This document shows positions 61,398 through 64,000 of a stretch of DNA of 64,000 nt, in pieces (the stretch's first letter is position 1; each line of letters starts with the position of its first letter). A program made the position numbers and the translations under genes. The DNA is from Aureispira sp. Lineage in GTDB: Bacteria; Bacteroidota; Bacteroidia; Chitinophagales; Saprospiraceae. The stretch spans positions 1-64,000 of the forward strand of contig JAAEPD010000318.1 in the NCBI GenBank assembly GCA_024222455.1. Direction: 5' to 3'. The notes beneath the pieces were generated by a model that searched no databases, was not told where the DNA came from, and saw only the letters and a list, made by a program, of their open reading frames with translations.

Positions 61398-63773
61398 CTA
61401 AGAACCACACATCAAGCAATCGTCTGGATTGTCTATACTACAAGCAATACCTTCTTCCGAGTTAGCTTCATTTACTTCAGCACCTTCAGCAGTGACAAAT
61501 TTGTTTTGGTGCTTAGCACTCAAGGTAAATTTGATAGGGTCAACAGCAGCTTTACTACGCAAATAGTACATACCTGTTTTTAGACCTTTTTTCCAGCTGT
61601 AGAAGTGCATAGAAGTCAATTTAGCAAAGTTAGGGTTCTCCATGAAGAGGTTCAAACTTTGAGATTGACAGATAAACGCACCACGATCAGCAGACATGTC
61701 GATAATAACACGTTGCTTGATTTCGTAAGCTGTCTTGTAAAGATCTTTGATATGATCAGGAATACCTTCTATATTCTGAACAGAACCATTGTTAGCCATC
61801 AAAATTTCTTTCATTTCCTCATTCCACAAGCCCAATTCGATCAAATCTCTAAGCAAATGTTTGTTGACAATGATGTATTCTCCTGATAAGGTACGACGAG
61901 TATAAATATTAGAAGTATAAGGCTCAAAACACTCATTGTTACCTAATATCTGTGATGTAGAAGCTGTAGGCATTGGAGCCAATAGTAAACTATTGCGAAC
62001 ACCATATTTCATAATATCTTCACGCAGTCCATCCCAATCCCAACGAGAAGAAGGTTTTTGGTCCCACATATCAAATTGGAAGATACCTTTGCTGATAGGA
62101 GAACCTTCAAAGCTTTCGTAAGCTCCATGTATCTTAGCTTGAGCACAAGATTCGGTCAAGGCAGCAAAATAGATGGTTTCAAAAATAGCTCTGTTCAACA
62201 ATTTAGCATCTGTACTTTCAAATGGGTAACGCATTTTGATAAATGCATCTGCTAAGCCTTGCACACCAATACCAATAGGACGGTGACGCATATTAGAGTT
62301 TTCTGCCTCTTTTACAGGATAGTAGTTGATGTCAATTACCTTGTTTAAGTTGTTGGTAACAATACGAGCAATCTCATACAAACGATCAAAATCGAAACGA
62401 CCATCAATCACAAATTTAGCTAAAGAGATAGAAGCCAAGTTACATACAGCCACTTCATCTTTAGAAGTATATTCCATGATTTCTGTACACAAGTTACTAG
62501 AGCGAATAGTACCTAAGTTCTTTTGGTTCGATTTTTTGTTTGCAGCATCTTTGTATAGGATATAAGGAGTACCTGTTTCTACCTGAGATTCTAATACTTT
62601 TGACCATAAATCACGAGCATTGATTTGCTTGCGACCACGACCTTCACGCTCATATTTGAGGTAGAGTGCTTCAAACTCATCTCCATACGAATCATATAAT
62701 CCTGGACATTCGTTAGGGCACATTAGAGTCCAAGTACTGTCCTCTTCTACACGCTTCATGAACAGGTCAGAAATCCACATAGCATAGAACAAGTCACGAG
62801 CACGATGCTCTTCTTTTCCATGATTCTTTTTAAGCTCTAAAAACTCGAATACATCAGCATGCCAAGGCTCCAAATAGATTGCAAAAGCGCCTTTACGCTT
62901 TCCGCCGCCTTGATCTACATAACGTGCTGTATCGTTGTACACACGCAACATTGGCACTATACCGTTAGATGCTCCACCTGTACCTTTGATATAACTTCCT
63001 TTAGCTCTAACATTGTGAATGCTCAAACCTATACCACCTGCTGATTGAGATATCTTAGCACAGCGAGTTAGGGTTTCAAATATGCCAGAGATAGAATCAT
63101 CTGTCATGCTCAATAAGAAGCAAGAAGATAACTGTGGGCGTGGTGTACCTGCATTAAATAGGGTAGGAGTAGCATGGATAAACCATTTTTCAGACATCAA
63201 GTTGTAAGTCTGAATAGCAGAATCAATATCTTCACCATGAATACCTACTGCAGCACGCATAATCATATATTGTGGGCGCTCTACTACTTTACCATCCAAA
63301 CGTAGCAAGTAAGAACGTTCTAAGGTCTTGAAACCAAAGAAATCAAAATTGTAATCGTGTTTAGATACAATTGCAGCATCTAGACGTTCACGATTTTTCA
63401 AAATAATCTCGCAAGTTTCATCAGAGATCAGTTGAGCATTTTCGCCTGTTTTGGGGTCAATGTACTCATGCAACAACTTGATGGTCTCAGAGAAAGAATC
63501 GTTTGAATTTTTGTGTAGATTGGAAACCGCAATACGAGCAGCTAAGTTGGCATAGTCAGGATGTTGAGTAGCCATAGTTGCAGCAGTTTCACCTGCTAAA
63601 TTATCTAGTGCAGAGGTCGTTACCCCATCATACAACCCTTGAATTACCTTTTTACAGATTTCGATAACGTCTACATAACGCATATCTAACCCTTCACATA
63701 GATATTCAATACGTCTCTTAATTTTGTCAAAGCTGACTTCTTGCCGACTTCCATCTCTTTTGATTACTTGCAT
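61398..63773 (-). CDS. nrdA: Ribonucleoside-diphosphate reductase, alpha subunit, class I
   Basis: Reduces ribonucleotides to deoxyribonucleotides with the NrdB radical subunit. I start at [20 protein letters not shown] (ATG 63773), since the ATP-cone begins there; an upstream start at 63821 would add 16 unrelated residues. The ATP-cone (residues 1-90) is the allosteric site. [28 protein letters not shown] and [16 protein letters not shown] hold the catalytic cysteines and radical path. The C-terminus ends CLMCGS, the pair that accepts electrons from thioredoxin. 791 residues is normal. No nrdB gene is seen on either side. Confidence 0.96.
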   Translation of the reverse strand: MQVIKRDGSRQEVSFDKIKRRIEYLCEGLDMRYVDVIEICKKVIQGLYDGVTTSALDNLAGETAATMATQHPDYANLAARIAVSNLHKNSNDSFSETIKLLHEYIDPKTGENAQLISDETCEIILKNRERLDAAIVSKHDYNFDFFGFKTLERSYLLRLDGKVVERPQYMIMRAAVGIHGEDIDSAIQTYNLMSEKWFIHATPTLFNAGTPRPQLSSCFLLSMTDDSISGIFETLTRCAKISQSAGGIGLSIHNVRAKGSYIKGTGGASNGIVPMLRVYNDTARYVDQGGGKRKGAFAIYLEPWHADVFEFLELKKNHGKEEHRARDLFYAMWISDLFMKRVEEDSTWTLMCPNECPGLYDSYGDEFEALYLKYEREGRGRKQINARDLWSKVLESQVETGTPYILYKDAANKKSNQKNLGTIRSSNLCTEIMEYTSKDEVAVCNLASISLAKFVIDGRFDFDRLYEIARIVTNNLNKVIDINYYPVKEAENSNMRHRPIGIGVQGLADAFIKMRYPFESTDAKLLNRAIFETIYFAALTESCAQAKIHGAYESFEGSPISKGIFQFDMWDQKPSSRWDWDGLREDIMKYGVRNSLLLAPMPTASTSQILGNNECFEPYTSNIYTRRTLSGEYIIVNKHLLRDLIELGLWNEEMKEILMANNGSVQNIEGIPDHIKDLYKTAYEIKQRVIIDMSADRGAFICQSQSLNLFMENPNFAKLTSMHFYSWKKGLKTGMYYLRSKAAVDPIKFTLSAKHQNKFVTAEGAEVNEANSEEGIACSIDNPDDCLMCGS

Positions 63774-63796
63774 AGTTATTGTTCTAATTTTTGGGT

Positions 63797-63822
63797 AGTG
63801 TGCATTTTTAACTTCACACACT
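63797..63822. promoter_or_regulatory. Dyad AGTGTG-N14-CACACT upstream of nrdA
   Basis: An interrupted inverted repeat 24-49 bases before the nrdA start. It could be an operator for a dimeric regulator. It does not match the NrdR box as I remember it. Six-base arms can occur by chance. Confidence 0.25.
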
Positions 63823-63841
63823 GATGTTTTTAATTTTTATG

Positions 63842-63880
63842 AAAAAAAATGCGCCAAACCAACTTGCATTGGCTGGCGCA
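63842..63880 (-). terminator. Terminator after the gene ending at 63901
   Basis: On the minus strand, a 7-bp stem (TGCGCCA paired with TGGCGCA) with an inner CCAA/TTGG pair is followed by eight T. It separates nrdA from the gene upstream. Confidence 0.85.
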
Positions 63881-63900
63881 AGTAATACTCAATTTAGCTC

Positions 63901-63999
63901 CTAATACACTTGAACGTATATAAACTTCATGTGTTTATCGCCTACCTGATACTCCTCACGGATGGTAGGGTCAAACTGTTCTGTAAGAATCTTCAAGTC
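63901..63999 (-). CDS. C-terminal 32 residues of an unidentified protein (partial)
   Basis: The minus strand reads from the right edge to TAG at 63903-63901, ending REEYQVGDKHMKFIYVQVY. The rest is outside the window. Its tail does not look like NrdB. The terminator at 63842-63880 ends this unit. Confidence 0.6.
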   Translation of the reverse strand, partial: DLKILTEQFDPTIREEYQVGDKHMKFIYVQVY

Positions 64000-64000
64000 A

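Overview
The window looks like the chromosome of a low-GC Bacteroidota bacterium, probably a marine Saprospiria member of the Aureispira type; the genus is an inference. The support is: (i) families typical of the phylum, namely two DUF4199 proteins, DUF4956, DUF4625, a PorT-like barrel, a very large secreted alpha-2-macroglobulin and an EnvC-like degenerate M23 protein; (ii) weak or absent Shine-Dalgarno sequences; (iii) several Bacteroidota-type TAnnTTTG minus-7 boxes. I see no rRNA, tRNA, CRISPR array, prophage or intact insertion sequence. Most genes end in clear intrinsic terminators, so transcription units are easy to draw.

Layout. 0-8 kb: a frameshifted gene remnant, an unknown gene, a DASH cryptochrome/photolyase, an M19-like dipeptidase with a coiled-coil partner, a GT2 glycosyltransferase, a zinc-ribbon membrane protein and an LptF/LptG-type permease. 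8-15 kb: one 2289-residue alpha-2-macroglobulin with a CxEQ thioester motif. 15-20 kb: an LRR gene with two small membrane proteins, a GNAT plus QueC-like PP-loop pair, and a sodium:solute symporter. 20-21.6 kb: a 158-bp MITE-like element, a secreted cupin and a barrel gene broken by one in-frame TGA. 21.7-28.2 kb: hydrolase, DUF4956, a possible membrane terpene cyclase, a methyltransferase, GNAT and DUF2310. 28-33 kb: an OmpA-family protein, four tandem small membrane proteins, a barrel and two lipoproteins. 33-37 kb: two LRR proteins and the EnvC-like protein. 37-42 kb: two lysine-rich helical proteins and a secreted protein of unknown role. 42-50 kb: an Lrp regulator, a BadF/BadG-type kinase, an S41 protease with a truncated upstream copy of itself, an EGF-like lipoprotein, DPP IV and a dienoyl-CoA-reductase-like SDR. 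50-53.6 kb: a second LRR plus membrane-protein operon. 53.8-60.6 kb: bacterial PARG, GmhA, two glycosyltransferases, two DUF4199 proteins, GNAT and a PlsC-type acyltransferase. 60.9-64 kb: a small lipoprotein, NrdA and the tail of one more gene.

The most unusual signal is a family of eight small membrane proteins at four loci (15.0-16.1, 22.7, 25.3 and 29.7-31.1 kb). They are otherwise largely dissimilar but share a short acidic N-terminal motif, ILDDxxxLxDP or ILDEPL, within the first ~20 residues. Four of them form an overlapping tandem operon. Two others sit directly behind an LRR gene, and a second LRR gene lies in an operon with three other membrane proteins, so LRR and membrane-protein genes are linked twice. 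I read the motif as a possible docking or sorting signal for an undescribed envelope-associated system; its function is unknown.
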